Below, in pieces: positions 8,652 through 16,798 of a DNA stretch of 64,000 nucleotides. The position numbers and the translations under genes were made by a program. Under the pieces are notes generated by a model. It searched no databases, was not told the DNA's origin, and saw only the letters and a program-made list of their open reading frames with translations. Every line of letters begins with the position of its first letter. Position 1 is the first letter of the stretch. The stretch is from Sphingomonas naasensis (lineage in GTDB: Bacteria; Pseudomonadota; Alphaproteobacteria; Sphingomonadales; Sphingomonadaceae). The stretch is taken from the NCBI RefSeq assembly GCF_004792695.1, contig NZ_SRXU01000001.1, positions 868,001 through 932,000 of the forward strand. Direction: 5' to 3'.

Positions 8652-9120
8652 GAAACGCGTCCCTCCCGCATCCCTGATACCCGGCCGTTGCGAACGGCGG
8701 AAGGCGGCAAATCGGACGTCCGGGCGCGGGCCAGCCTGTAGGCGAATTACGCCGATTCGCGGACCCCGAGAGTAGGATTTGCGCGCCCTAGAGTCGCAAG
8801 AGTCGCGATTGAACGACTCACGCGTTGCGCGGACGCGACATTTTGTTGCGCGATGGCTGTTGGAAAATCGACCGCGTCAAAGAGCGGGCACGGCAGCGCC
8901 GGGCCGGCGCGCAGGGCAGCAGGCGAAACCCTACATTACAAGCGGCGACGCACTATTTCGTCATCCCGGCCTCGTGCCGGGATCCACCGTGCGGCAACCG
9001 GAAAGCTTTGAAAAAGAGTGGCTTGCCTGCCTCTCTGCGGACCCCGGCACAAGGCCGGGGTGACGAGCTTGGGTGCCGCCACCAAGAGAGACCAGCCAGC
9101 GCTGAAGTTCGGCGACGGCC
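8652..9120. other. Non-coding gap between cvpA and the lipocalin gene
   Basis: About 470 bases. The cvpA-proximal part (8652-8950) should hold the cvpA promoter, but I see no convincing -35/-10 pair. The other half holds the palindromic repeat at 8957-9065. Short open frames here lack codon bias and family features. Confidence 0.5.
8957..9065. repeat. Palindromic repeat of the TCATCCCGGC type
   Basis: Two arms: 8957-8994 (TTCGTCATCCCGGCCTCGTG, then CCGGGATCCACCG) and 9034-9065 (GCGGACCCCGGCACAAGGCC, then GGGGTGACGA). Each arm forms its own GC-rich hairpin and the arms are inverted relative to each other. This sequence type differs from the C-rich/G-rich elements elsewhere in the window. A degenerate remnant (CGCCGGGATGACGAA) is visible near 22365. 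Confidence 0.75.
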
Positions 9121-9684
9121 TCAGCCCTGCCGGGTGATCCGCAGCGCCCAGCGATCATAGCCCAGCGCCTCGACGCGTTTGAGCAAAGCCTCGACCACCG
9201 CGGGGGCGGGCCTGGGATCGCGGTGGAGCAGCCAGCAATAGCGTCCGCCCGGCTCGCCGACGATCGACCATTCATAGTCGTCGCCATGATCGAGCACCCA
9301 ATAATCGCCGGTGTAGAGCGGCCCGAAGAACGAGACCTTGAGCTTGGCGTTGGTCGCCTCGTCGGCGACGATCGCATGGCCCTCGGCATAGCTATACTCG
9401 CCCTGCGCGCCGCCCTGGCGGCCGGCATTGGCGATGCGGATCCGGCCATCGGGCTCGAGCGCATAATCCGCCGTGACCGCGTCGAGCCCCTTCTGGAAGC
9501 GGTTCTCGTGCCGCGCCAGCTCGAACCATTTGCCGAGATAACGGGTGAGCTCGACCGGCTTTGCCGGCTCGGGCACCGCGGGATTGATCACCGGCGGCCG
9601 CGTCGCGCGCGAATAGACGAAGAACCCGCCAATGGCGGCGGCGGCGACGCCGGTGGCGATCTTGAGCGCAGTCGATTGCTTCAT
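9121..9684 (-). CDS. Lipocalin family protein (Blc-like)
   Basis: A 187-residue protein. Residues 8-24 are a hydrophobic anchor or uncleaved signal. The lipocalin core starts with the GxW motif at G51-K-W53 (YLGKWFELARHENRF), followed by AGRQGG, the GDYWVLD strand and the YEWSIVGEPGGRYCWLL strand typical of bacterial Blc. Blc proteins bind lysophospholipids or fatty acids in the envelope. Unlike E. coli Blc there is no lipobox cysteine, so anchoring would be by the N-terminal helix. Confidence 0.88.
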   Translation of the reverse strand: MKQSTALKIATGVAAAAIGGFFVYSRATRPPVINPAVPEPAKPVELTRYLGKWFELARHENRFQKGLDAVTADYALEPDGRIRIANAGRQGGAQGEYSYAEGHAIVADEATNAKLKVSFFGPLYTGDYWVLDHGDDYEWSIVGEPGGRYCWLLHRDPRPAPAVVEALLKRVEALGYDRWALRITRQG

Positions 9685-9750
9685 GCGGGCATATTGGAAT
9701 GCAGTGCGGCGAATTGGTAGCCCTTGCGCAAATATCCGGCCGTGCGGCGC

Positions 9751-9978
9751 TCAGTGCTCGTCGCGCCGGCGATAGAGCGCGATCGCGAGCAGCAGCAACG
9801 GCCCTTGCAGCGAGACGAGCCCGATCGCGGTGAGGATGGGGCCCGCCGCCAGCCGCCATTCCCAGCCGGACAGCGCGCCTTGCCACGCCGCCAGTGTCAT
9901 CACGCTGCTGGTGACCACCATGGTGATATTGACGGCGATGCCGATGATCAGCAGCAGCGCCGCGGTTTTTACGGACAT
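9751..9978 (-). CDS. Small two-helix membrane protein, unknown
   Basis: 75 residues with two long hydrophobic stretches (KTAALLLIIGIAVNITMVV and the segment GPILTAIGLVSLQGPLLLLA) and a basic C-terminus RRRDEH, so the tail is probably cytoplasmic. I do not recognise a family. It sits between the lipocalin and the DUF559 element on the same strand. Confidence 0.6.
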   Translation of the reverse strand: MSVKTAALLLIIGIAVNITMVVTSSVMTLAAWQGALSGWEWRLAAGPILTAIGLVSLQGPLLLLAIALYRRRDEH

Positions 9979-10062
9979 CGATCATCCCTTCGTCGGTGCC
10001 GTCTGGCGGTCCGTGACCGCTGGGCGACAGGGAAAATCGGCAGGCGTCGACTGCACCGCTAC

Positions 10063-10558
10063 CAAATCCTCCCCCGCCAGGGGGAGGTGGCAGGCGCAGC
10101 CTGACGGAGGGGGCGGCCGCCCTTCAACTCGCGAATCTGTCGCGCCGATCGACTGCAATCGCCATGATTTGGCTCACCACGCCCTCGACATTCGCCAGCA
10201 CCTCGCCCGCGGGATAGCGCAACACCCGCACCCCTTGTGCAACGAGCCATTCATCGCGCGCTGCATCACGCGATGGTCGTTCGCCGAATCCGTGCGCTTC
10301 GCCGTCAACCTCGACAGCAAGCATCGCCCGCGCACAGTAGAAATCGAGGACGTAGCTGCCCGCACCATGCTGCTTGCGAAAGCGCAATCCTGCATCGTTG
10401 CGGCGAAGCGCCAGCCATAGGCCAATTTCCGGCGGCGTCATCTGCTTGCGCAGGCGTTTGGCGTTGCGGCGGCCACCGGCGGAACACTCGAGACGCATCG
10501 CTCTCCTCCCCCTCCGTCACCTTCGGCGCCACCTCCCCCTGGCGGGGGAGGATTTTGA
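10063..10558. mobile_element. Composite element: inverted repeat arms enclosing a DUF559 gene
   Basis: Left arm 10063-10113 (AAATCCTCCCCCGCCAGGGG, then GAGGTGGCAGG to ACGGAGGGGGC) and right arm 10503-10558 (CTCCTCCCCCTCCGTCACC through GCCACCTCCCCCTGGCG to GGAGGATTTTGA) are inverted copies, matching almost base for base at their outer ends. Elsewhere in the window the two arms lie close together; here a complete DUF559 gene fills the space. No target-site duplication could be identified. Whether the unit moves is inference. Confidence 0.55.
10124..10498 (-). CDS. DUF559 domain protein (Vsr/restriction-endonuclease-like fold)
   Basis: A 124-residue protein. The pattern LRKQMTPPEIGLWLALR, then FRKQHGAGSYVLDFYC, AVEVDGEAH and VLRYPAGEVLANVEGV, is the DUF559 signature. 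The D of VLDFYC and the E of VEVDG occupy the positions of PD-(D/E)XK nuclease residues. Such proteins are thought to be DNA nucleases, but a cellular role is not established. It is neatly enclosed between two inverted repeat arms, suggesting that it travels with the repeat. Confidence 0.85.
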   Translation of the reverse strand: MRLECSAGGRRNAKRLRKQMTPPEIGLWLALRRNDAGLRFRKQHGAGSYVLDFYCARAMLAVEVDGEAHGFGERPSRDAARDEWLVAQGVRVLRYPAGEVLANVEGVVSQIMAIAVDRRDRFAS

Positions 10559-10559
10559 T

Positions 10560-11927
10560 TCATCTACCCAGCAAATGGTCCACGAAGGCGCCGAGCGACT
10601 TGAACCCCGCGATCTGCAGCCCGCCGGTCTCGCTCTGCGCGGCGGGGGCCAGCGCGCGGGCGAAGCCGAGCTTGGCGGCTTCGCGGCAGCGCAGCGCGCC
10701 ATGCGCGACCGGGCGGATCTCGCCCGACAGCGCGACCTCGCCGAACGCGATCGCATCCGCCGGCACCGGGCGCTCGGCCAGCGCCGAGACCAAAGCCGCC
10801 GCCACCGCGAGATCGGCCGCGGGATCCTGCACGCGATAGCCGCCCGAGACGTTGAGATAGACCTCGCACGCCGAGAAGCTGAGCCCGCAGCGCGCCTCGA
10901 GCACCGCGAGGATCATCGCCAGCCGGCCCGAATCCCAGCCGACCACCGCGCGCCGCGGCGTCGCGCCCGAGGCGAGCCGCACGGTGAGCGCCTGCACCTC
11001 GACCAGCACCGGGCGCGTGCCCTCGAGCGCGGGGAAGACGATCGTGCCGCTCATATTCTCGTCGCGATGGGTGAGGAACAGCGACGACGGGTTGCCTACC
11101 TCGCTCAGCCCCTCGGCCTGCATCGCGAACACGCCGATCTCGTCTGTGCCGCCGAAGCGGTTCTTCACTGCGCGCAGGATGCGATATTGGTGGCTGCGCT
11201 CGCCTTCGAACGCCAGCACGGTATCGACCATGTGCTCGAGCACGCGCGGCCCGGCGATGCTGCCGTCCTTGGTGACGTGGCCGACCAGCACCAGCGCCGT
11301 GCCGCGCTCCTTGGCGAAGCGGATCAATTCCTGCGCGCTCGCGCGCACCTGGCTCACCGTGCCCGGCGCGCCTTCGATCAGGTCCGAATGCATCGTCTGG
11401 ATCGAATCGATCACCAGCAACGCCGGCGGCGCGCCCTCACCCAGCGTAGTGAGGATGTCGCGCACCGAGGTTGCCGCGGCGAGCCGGACCGGCGCGTCGC
11501 CGAGCCCGAGCCGGCGCGCGCGGAGCCGCACCTGATCGGCCGCCTCCTCGCCTGAGACATAGGCGACGCTCAGCCCGCGCCGCGCGATCAGCGCCGCCGC
11601 CTGGAGCAGCAAGGTCGACTTGCCGATCCCCGGATCGCCGCCGATCAGCGTCGCGCTGCCCTCGACAAAGCCGCCGCCGAGCGCGCGATCGAGCTCGGCG
11701 ATGCCGGTGCCGGTGCGATCGGGCAGCGCGATATCGGTATCGAGCCCGACCAGCTGGATCGCGCGGCCGCCCGACTGGAGATTGTGCTTCGCCTGAAACG
11801 GCGTCACCACCCCGCCGGCATCCTCGACCAGGCTGTTCCAGTCGCCGCAATCGGCGCATTGCCCCGCCCATTGCGAGGACACCGACCCGCAGGCCTGACA
11901 CACATATCGCTTCTTCGGCTTCGCCAT
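10560..11927 (-). CDS. radA: DNA repair protein RadA (Sms)
   Basis: A 455-residue RecA-like ATPase that helps branch migration during recombinational repair. Zinc finger C10-x2-C13-x10-C24-x2-C27; Walker A GGDPGIGKST at 96-105; the RadA-specific KNRFG motif near residue 255; and a Lon-like C-terminal domain. The start at 11927 puts the zinc finger at the N-terminus; the frame stays open for 230 codons further upstream but without homology features. The stop codon lies two bases from the right arm of the DUF559 element. Confidence 0.96.
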   Translation of the reverse strand: MAKPKKRYVCQACGSVSSQWAGQCADCGDWNSLVEDAGGVVTPFQAKHNLQSGGRAIQLVGLDTDIALPDRTGTGIAELDRALGGGFVEGSATLIGGDPGIGKSTLLLQAAALIARRGLSVAYVSGEEAADQVRLRARRLGLGDAPVRLAAATSVRDILTTLGEGAPPALLVIDSIQTMHSDLIEGAPGTVSQVRASAQELIRFAKERGTALVLVGHVTKDGSIAGPRVLEHMVDTVLAFEGERSHQYRILRAVKNRFGGTDEIGVFAMQAEGLSEVGNPSSLFLTHRDENMSGTIVFPALEGTRPVLVEVQALTVRLASGATPRRAVVGWDSGRLAMILAVLEARCGLSFSACEVYLNVSGGYRVQDPAADLAVAAALVSALAERPVPADAIAFGEVALSGEIRPVAHGALRCREAAKLGFARALAPAAQSETGGLQIAGFKSLGAFVDHLLGR

Positions 11928-12038
11928 GGCGGCGAGGCTAGCGCAGGAACAAGAGGGGAACAACACAATTCGCCCGCTGCCGGTCTTGAGTCCGCCACGT
12001 CGATGATTACAGATGTAGTCGACAAAGGGAGAACCGGG

Positions 12039-13328
12039 GTGACCAAGCTGCTCGTATCGCTGACCGCGCTGGCGCTGGCCGCCCCGCTCGCCGCGCAGGC
12101 CCAGACCGGCCAATGGATCGTCGCCACCGATCGCTGGGGGAACAAGGAATATTCGACGCTCAATCTCGTCGCCGACGGCAAGACGCTGACCGGCGACTGG
12201 GACGGCGATCCGCTCACCGGTGCGGTGCGCGCGCGGCGCCTCACCTTCGCGGTGACCGACGGACGCGGGAGCGTCTATCGCTTCGAGGGCGCGATCGGCC
12301 GCGACGGGATCCGCGGCACTGCGGACTTTCCCGACGGCAACAACCCGTCGGCGCGGGTGCGGCACGGCTTCACCGCGCGGCGCGTCCCCGATCGCCCGGC
12401 GGGCGGGCCGCGGGTGCATGATTTCCGCCCGACCGACTATTCGAACAGCTTCTCGCCCGATCGCGCGCCGGTGCTGACGATCTGGCCGGGCGACACGGTG
12501 CGGACCGTCACGATCGATTCGGGCGGAGTCGATGCGCAGGGCGTGACGCGCGCGCTGTTCGGCAATCCCCAGACCGGGCCGTTCTTCATCGCCGGCGCCG
12601 CGCCCGGGGACAGCGTGATCGTCCACATCGAGCGGCTGCGGCTCAACCGCGACTGGGCCGACAGCCTCGACACGATCGTGGGCCGGGCGCTGGGCGCGGA
12701 GCTGGTCGCCGAGGCGAAGGGGCTCGGCAAGCCGGTCCGCTGGCGGATCGATCGCGCCGCCGGGATCGCGACGCCCGAGAACGCCGGCGCGGCGCTCAAG
12801 GGGCTTCGCGTGCCGGTCCGCCCGATGCTCGGCGGGCTGGCGCTGGCGAGCGGCTTCGGATCGCCGCCGCTATCGACCGGCGATACCGGGCGCGCCGGCG
12901 GCAATATGGACTTTCCCGAAGTGATCGAGGGCAACCGCGTCTGGCTGCCGGTGCTCCAGCCCGGCGGGCTGCTCTATCTCGGCGACGGGCATGCCCGGCA
13001 GGGCGACGGCGAAACCTCGCAATATGCGCTGGAGACGTCGATGGACGTCACGTTCCGCGTCGAGCTCGTCAAGCGCAAGTCGGTGCCGATGCCGCGCGTC
13101 GAATCGCCGACCGAGCTGATGGTGCTCGGCCAGGCCGGCTCGCTCGACGACGCGCTCAAACAGGCGAGCACCGGGCTGATCCAGTGGCTGCGCGAGGATT
13201 ACGGCCTGAGCCTCGCCGAGGCGGCGCAGGTGATGGGCAGCGCGGTCCGCTTCACCGTGCCCAATCTCGCCGGCCGCAGCGTCGGCGTGGCGGCGCGGAT
13301 CGACCGGGCGCTGCTGCCGGCACGATAG
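12039..13328 (+). CDS. Exported acetamidase/formamidase family protein
   Basis: About 429 residues. GTG at 12039 is chosen because AAGGGAGA lies seven bases upstream and the product begins with a signal peptide (V/MTKLLVSLTALALAAPLAAQ). An ATG at 12003 is in the same frame. Residues 25-100 form an extra beta domain (WGNKEYSTLNLVADGKTLTG). The rest matches the FmdA/AmdA family: VLTIWPGDTVRTVTIDSGG, GNPQTGPFFIAGAAPGD, GGNMD and LGDGHARQGDGE. Family members hydrolyse short amides to acid and ammonia; the natural amide here is unknown. Confidence 0.85.
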   Translation: MTKLLVSLTALALAAPLAAQAQTGQWIVATDRWGNKEYSTLNLVADGKTLTGDWDGDPLTGAVRARRLTFAVTDGRGSVYRFEGAIGRDGIRGTADFPDGNNPSARVRHGFTARRVPDRPAGGPRVHDFRPTDYSNSFSPDRAPVLTIWPGDTVRTVTIDSGGVDAQGVTRALFGNPQTGPFFIAGAAPGDSVIVHIERLRLNRDWADSLDTIVGRALGAELVAEAKGLGKPVRWRIDRAAGIATPENAGAALKGLRVPVRPMLGGLALASGFGSPPLSTGDTGRAGGNMDFPEVIEGNRVWLPVLQPGGLLYLGDGHARQGDGETSQYALETSMDVTFRVELVKRKSVPMPRVESPTELMVLGQAGSLDDALKQASTGLIQWLREDYGLSLAEAAQVMGSAVRFTVPNLAGRSVGVAARIDRALLPAR

Positions 13329-13382
13329 GCGGCCAGGGGCCCTGAACTTGCCCCCGCCCCCCGCCCCCGCTATCGCGCCGCG

Positions 13383-14534
13383 ATGCAGCCCACCGACCTT
13401 CGCGTCGCCCTGTTCAGCGGCAACTACAATTATGTGCGCGACGGAGCGAACCAGGCGCTGAACAAGCTTGCCGGCCATCTGCTGAGCCAGGGCGTGACGC
13501 TGCGGGTCTATTCGCCGACCACCGATACCCCCGCGTTTCCGCCGGTCGGCGATCTGGTCAGCGTCCCCGCGCTGCCGGTGCCGGGCGGGCGCGCCGAATA
13601 TAAGTTCGCCTGGCATCTGCCGCGCGAGACCCGCGCGGACCTCGAGGCTTTCCGGCCCAATCTCGTCCATGTCTCGGCGCCCGAAGTGCTCGGCCATCGC
13701 GCGGTGAGCTGGGCGCGCGACAACGGCATCGCGACGGTCGCCTCGCTCCACACCCGCTTCGAGACCTATCCCGCCTATTACGGCATCGGCTTCCTCGCGC
13801 CGCTGATGATCAAGGGGCTCACCCGCTTCTACAATCGCGTCGATCAGGTGGTGACGCCGGGCGAATCGACCGCCGACATATTGCGCTCCTGGGGGGTGAC
13901 CACGCCGATCCGCATCTGGTCGCGCGGGGTGGATCACGTGCGCTTCTGCCCGTCGCGCCGCGATCTCGAATGGCGCCGCAGCCTCGGCATCGGCGACGAC
14001 GAGTTCGCGATCGGCTTTCTCGGCCGGCTGGTGCTCGAGAAGGGCCTCGACATCTTCGCCGATGTCTGCCGCATCCTGCGCGAGCGCGACGTGCCGCACC
14101 GCGTGCTGGTGGTCGGCGACGGCCCGGCGCGCGACTGGTTCGCCGAGCGCGTTCCCGAGGCCGCCTTTGCCGGCTTCCAGCGCGGCGACGATCTCGGGCG
14201 CGCGGTCGCCTCGATGGACGTGCTGTTCAATCCCTCGGTCACCGAGACCTTCGGCAATGTGACGCTCGAGGCGATGGCCTGCGCGGTCCCCGTGGTCGCG
14301 GCGCGCGCGACCGGCGCGATCGACCTGATCGAGGAAGGCGTCAACGGCTTCCTCGTGCCGCCGCGCGACTGCGACGCCTATGCCGACGCGATCGCCCGGC
14401 TCGTCGCCGATCCGGCGCTCCACAAGGCGCAGGCCGCGGCCGGCCATGCCAAGGCGCAGACCTATCAATGGGACGCGATCAACCAGAAAGTGATCGACAC
14501 CTATCTCGAGGTGATGGCGCGCCGCGGCGGCTGA
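13383..14534 (+). CDS. Glycosyltransferase family 4 (GT-B fold)
   Basis: A 383-residue cytosolic or membrane-associated retaining glycosyltransferase. The N-terminal domain starts LRVALFSGNYNYVRDGAN. The C-terminal nucleotide-sugar domain starts FAIGFLGRLVLEKGLDIFADV and carries the E-x7-E motif in VTETFGNVTLEAMACAVPVV. It resembles MgtA/SqdX-like glycolipid transferases (HVSAPEVLGHRAV and LHTRFETYPAYYG). Probably acts on a lipid or envelope glycan. No other glycan genes adjoin it. Confidence 0.85.
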   Translation: MQPTDLRVALFSGNYNYVRDGANQALNKLAGHLLSQGVTLRVYSPTTDTPAFPPVGDLVSVPALPVPGGRAEYKFAWHLPRETRADLEAFRPNLVHVSAPEVLGHRAVSWARDNGIATVASLHTRFETYPAYYGIGFLAPLMIKGLTRFYNRVDQVVTPGESTADILRSWGVTTPIRIWSRGVDHVRFCPSRRDLEWRRSLGIGDDEFAIGFLGRLVLEKGLDIFADVCRILRERDVPHRVLVVGDGPARDWFAERVPEAAFAGFQRGDDLGRAVASMDVLFNPSVTETFGNVTLEAMACAVPVVAARATGAIDLIEEGVNGFLVPPRDCDAYADAIARLVADPALHKAQAAAGHAKAQTYQWDAINQKVIDTYLEVMARRGG

Positions 14535-14606
14535 GCCGGTACGGTGATTGCCGGGCTTCGTCGCTTGCGGCTTGATCGCCGCACCGGCGCAGCCGAACCG
14601 GCGGCG

Positions 14607-15461
14607 ATGATCGCCCGCCTTGCCGCCCTCGCCACCCTCGTCGCGCTCGCGCTCGTGCCGCTGCCCGCGGGCGCGCAGGACGCCGGAGCCACCGGCCGCT
14701 GGGCAAATGGCGAGCCGTTTCGCTACCATTATTTCGTGACGTTCTGGCGCGCATCGCCGCCGGGCACGACGCTCGGCGAGACGCCCGACGAGGCGGCGCG
14801 CGGGCGGATCTTCCCAGCCGAGATCGACTATCAGAGCGACGCCGTCCCGCGCGCGCAGGCGGCGCTGTTCGCGCGTAAGGCGCGGCTGGCGGTCGACGCG
14901 CTGCTCGCCCAGCCCTCGCTGCGCGAAATCCGCGGCTTCAGCCTGCGGCCGCGGATCCGCATCGACCGGTTTCGCTCGGGGCGGTTCTCCGCATCGGTCA
15001 GCATCTTCGTGACGGATCTGCGACTGGCGCTTCCGACCACCGTCCGAAGCGAGGGCGGTTACTTCACCCCTGATCAGCCGGCGGCGGAGATCCGGGTCAA
15101 GATCAACTCGCTGCTCGACTGGAATCTCGAGGATCCCGAGACGCTGGGCAGCTACAACGGCACTCCGGTCGCGATCGCGAAGACCGAGCCGTTCGTCTAT
15201 GTCACCGCCAACGGCCGGACGCCGATCGTGCCCGGCGACACGCCCCGACAGTCGAAACAAATCTACAACATGGATTTCTACGACGCCGCGCTGCCGCCGA
15301 CGCGCGTCCAATATGTCGCGGCGCGTGCGTTTTACGGCAGCTGGCATCGCGGCCTGTGGGACGGCACCGCCCCGCCGACCGGCAAGGTCGGCCGCATGGT
15401 CGCCGCTATTCTGATGGTCGACTGGCGCGATCTGGTGCGCCGGATGGAAGCCGCGGGCTAG
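14607..15461 (+). CDS. Exported protein of unknown function
   Basis: A 284-residue protein. The ATG at 14607 starts a clear signal peptide (MIARLAALATLVALALVPLP, then AGAQ). The mature part is mixed alpha/beta and rich in aromatic residues (RYHYFVTFWRASPPGTTLGE). It contains one region on FVTDLRLALPTT and another on RVQYVAARAFYGSWHRGLWDG. I do not recognise a family. Its stop codon overlaps the stop of the convergent PilZ gene by four bases. Confidence 0.7.
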   Translation: MIARLAALATLVALALVPLPAGAQDAGATGRWANGEPFRYHYFVTFWRASPPGTTLGETPDEAARGRIFPAEIDYQSDAVPRAQAALFARKARLAVDALLAQPSLREIRGFSLRPRIRIDRFRSGRFSASVSIFVTDLRLALPTTVRSEGGYFTPDQPAAEIRVKINSLLDWNLEDPETLGSYNGTPVAIAKTEPFVYVTANGRTPIVPGDTPRQSKQIYNMDFYDAALPPTRVQYVAARAFYGSWHRGLWDGTAPPTGKVGRMVAAILMVDWRDLVRRMEAAG

Positions 15462-15805
15462 GCGCGGCCCAGCGCGGCGAGGTGGCGGACGATCGCGGGG
15501 TGGAGCCGGGTCTCGAACTGGACGCCGATCGCGCCCTCGCGCGCCCAGCAGACCCGTCCGGCGATCGGGGCGAGATGCGCCAGCGCGATCAGCACGGTGT
15601 CGCCGGGCGCATATTCCTGCGCGAGGATGCGGCAGCCATCGGTGGAGATGTCGACGACCTCGGCACGGAGCCGCAAACGACTGCCGCGCGCGCGGACGTT
15701 CGCCGCGAGCTCGACGGGCGCCCGATCGCTCGTGCGCCGATCGCCCCGCGACGGCAGCGACACGCCCCGCGCGCCCGGCACCAATTCGACAACCGCCTGA
15801 AACAT
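15458..15805 (-). CDS. PilZ domain protein
   Basis: A 115-residue protein. RRTSDRAPVELAANVRARG is followed by VVDISTDGCRIL and, near the end, GRVCWAREGAIGVQFE, the layout of PilZ domains that bind cyclic di-GMP. The RxxxR loop is present as RRTSDR, and the (D/N)xSxxG motif as DISTDG. The ATG at 15805 starts just before the domain; the frame is open further upstream without features. Likely a small cytosolic c-di-GMP effector. Confidence 0.8.
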   Translation of the reverse strand: MFQAVVELVPGARGVSLPSRGDRRTSDRAPVELAANVRARGSRLRLRAEVVDISTDGCRILAQEYAPGDTVLIALAHLAPIAGRVCWAREGAIGVQFETRLHPAIVRHLAALGRA

Positions 15806-15857
15806 GCTGTCACCTCTGCACCGCGAGGGTGACACAACATAAGTTAAGAAACCGTGG

Positions 15858-16355
15858 TCAGCCGCGGACGAACAGATTGCGCAGCCAGAGCGGGCCGTTG
15901 CGCGCCGCCGCGCGCCAATCGGCATCCTCCCCGAGCCCATCGTCCTGATAGCCGCGCGGATCGAACAGCTTGACCCGGGCGCCCTTGTAGGCGGCCGCGT
16001 CATAGGTGACGAGACGCAGGCCATGCTCGAGCGCGGTGGCGGCGAACAGCGCGTCGCGGGTTTCGCCCAGCGCGATCTGGCCGCGCCGGCGCGCCACCGC
16101 GGCATCGAGCGGCAGGATATGGCCCTCGAACGCCGGCACCACCTGATCGTCGATCCAGCCACGCAGCGCGGCCCCCGCTGCCTTGTCGCCGCGCGCGATG
16201 CGCGCCACCGCCGCCTCGAGCTCGACGAGGCTGATCGCGGAGAGGAACAGCCGCTCGCGCGCCACCCCGCCCGCCCAGGCGGTCAACGCCGCGTCGGCGC
16301 CGCCGCTGCGCGCCTTGCGCAAGTCGAACAGAACCGGCGTGTCGAGCAGATACAT
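15858..16355 (-). CDS. PIN-domain (VapC-like) toxin
   Basis: A 165-residue putative RNase toxin. The four acidic PIN residues are visible with the ATG at 16355 as start: D5 (YLLDTP), E45 (LVELEAA), D101 (ETRDALFAATA) and D119 (LVTYDAA). It overlaps the antitoxin stop by one base at this ATG, or by four bases if a GTG at 16358 is used. The C-terminal 35 residues (DDGLGEDADWRAAARNGPLW and onwards) extend beyond a normal VapC of about 130 residues. Confidence 0.8.
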   Translation of the reverse strand: MYLLDTPVLFDLRKARSGGADAALTAWAGGVARERLFLSAISLVELEAAVARIARGDKAAGAALRGWIDDQVVPAFEGHILPLDAAVARRRGQIALGETRDALFAATALEHGLRLVTYDAAAYKGARVKLFDPRGYQDDGLGEDADWRAAARNGPLWLRNLFVRG

Positions 16356-16594
16356 CACCAGCCCCCGGGCCGGTCCCAGCGCTCGGCCGGGCCGAGCTCG
16401 GCCTGCGGCGCGGCGGGCATCGCGAGCAGATCGACCACGCTCTCGCGCTGGCCGCTCAGCTGACGGAAATTCTCGATGCTCATCAGCACATGGGTGGGGC
16501 GGCCGCGATCGGTGACGAACACCGGTTCGAGTCGCGCCATCCGCTTCGCGGCGCTGACGTCCTGGTTGAATTCGCGGCTGCTGATCACCTTCAT
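16355..16594 (-). CDS. Phd/YefM-type antitoxin
   Basis: A 79-residue protein. MKVISSREFNQDVSAAKRMA followed by PVFVTDRGRPTHVLMSIENF is the standard Phd/YefM DNA-binding N-terminus; the C-terminal tail, rich in P, A and E, would wrap the toxin. The antitoxin-first order and the start/stop overlap with the PIN gene are typical of toxin-antitoxin pairs, which autoregulate through this protein. Confidence 0.87.
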   Translation of the reverse strand: MKVISSREFNQDVSAAKRMARLEPVFVTDRGRPTHVLMSIENFRQLSGQRESVVDLLAMPAAPQAELGPAERWDRPGGW

Positions 16595-16798
16595 ATCGTG
16601 CCTATGTCGCTACTTTGTCTGCGTTGTCATGTAGGTACGTTACTACTGTGTGGAGGGCGCGCAACAGAAACATCGGCGTGGCCGGAAAAATGCGCGGCGC
16701 GGCAGGAATTCCGGTTGCGCCCCCTGCCCCGGCCGCGCTTGCTGGCGGCACGCGAGAGGCACGCAAGCTGCCCCGCGGCGCCAAATCGGGGGAGGCTC

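Noticed and set aside
12870..15347. A minus-strand open frame of 825 codons opposite the glycosyltransferase.
   Set aside because: Arg/His/Asp-rich composition from GC codon bias; the opposite strand holds a clear GT4 enzyme and exported proteins.
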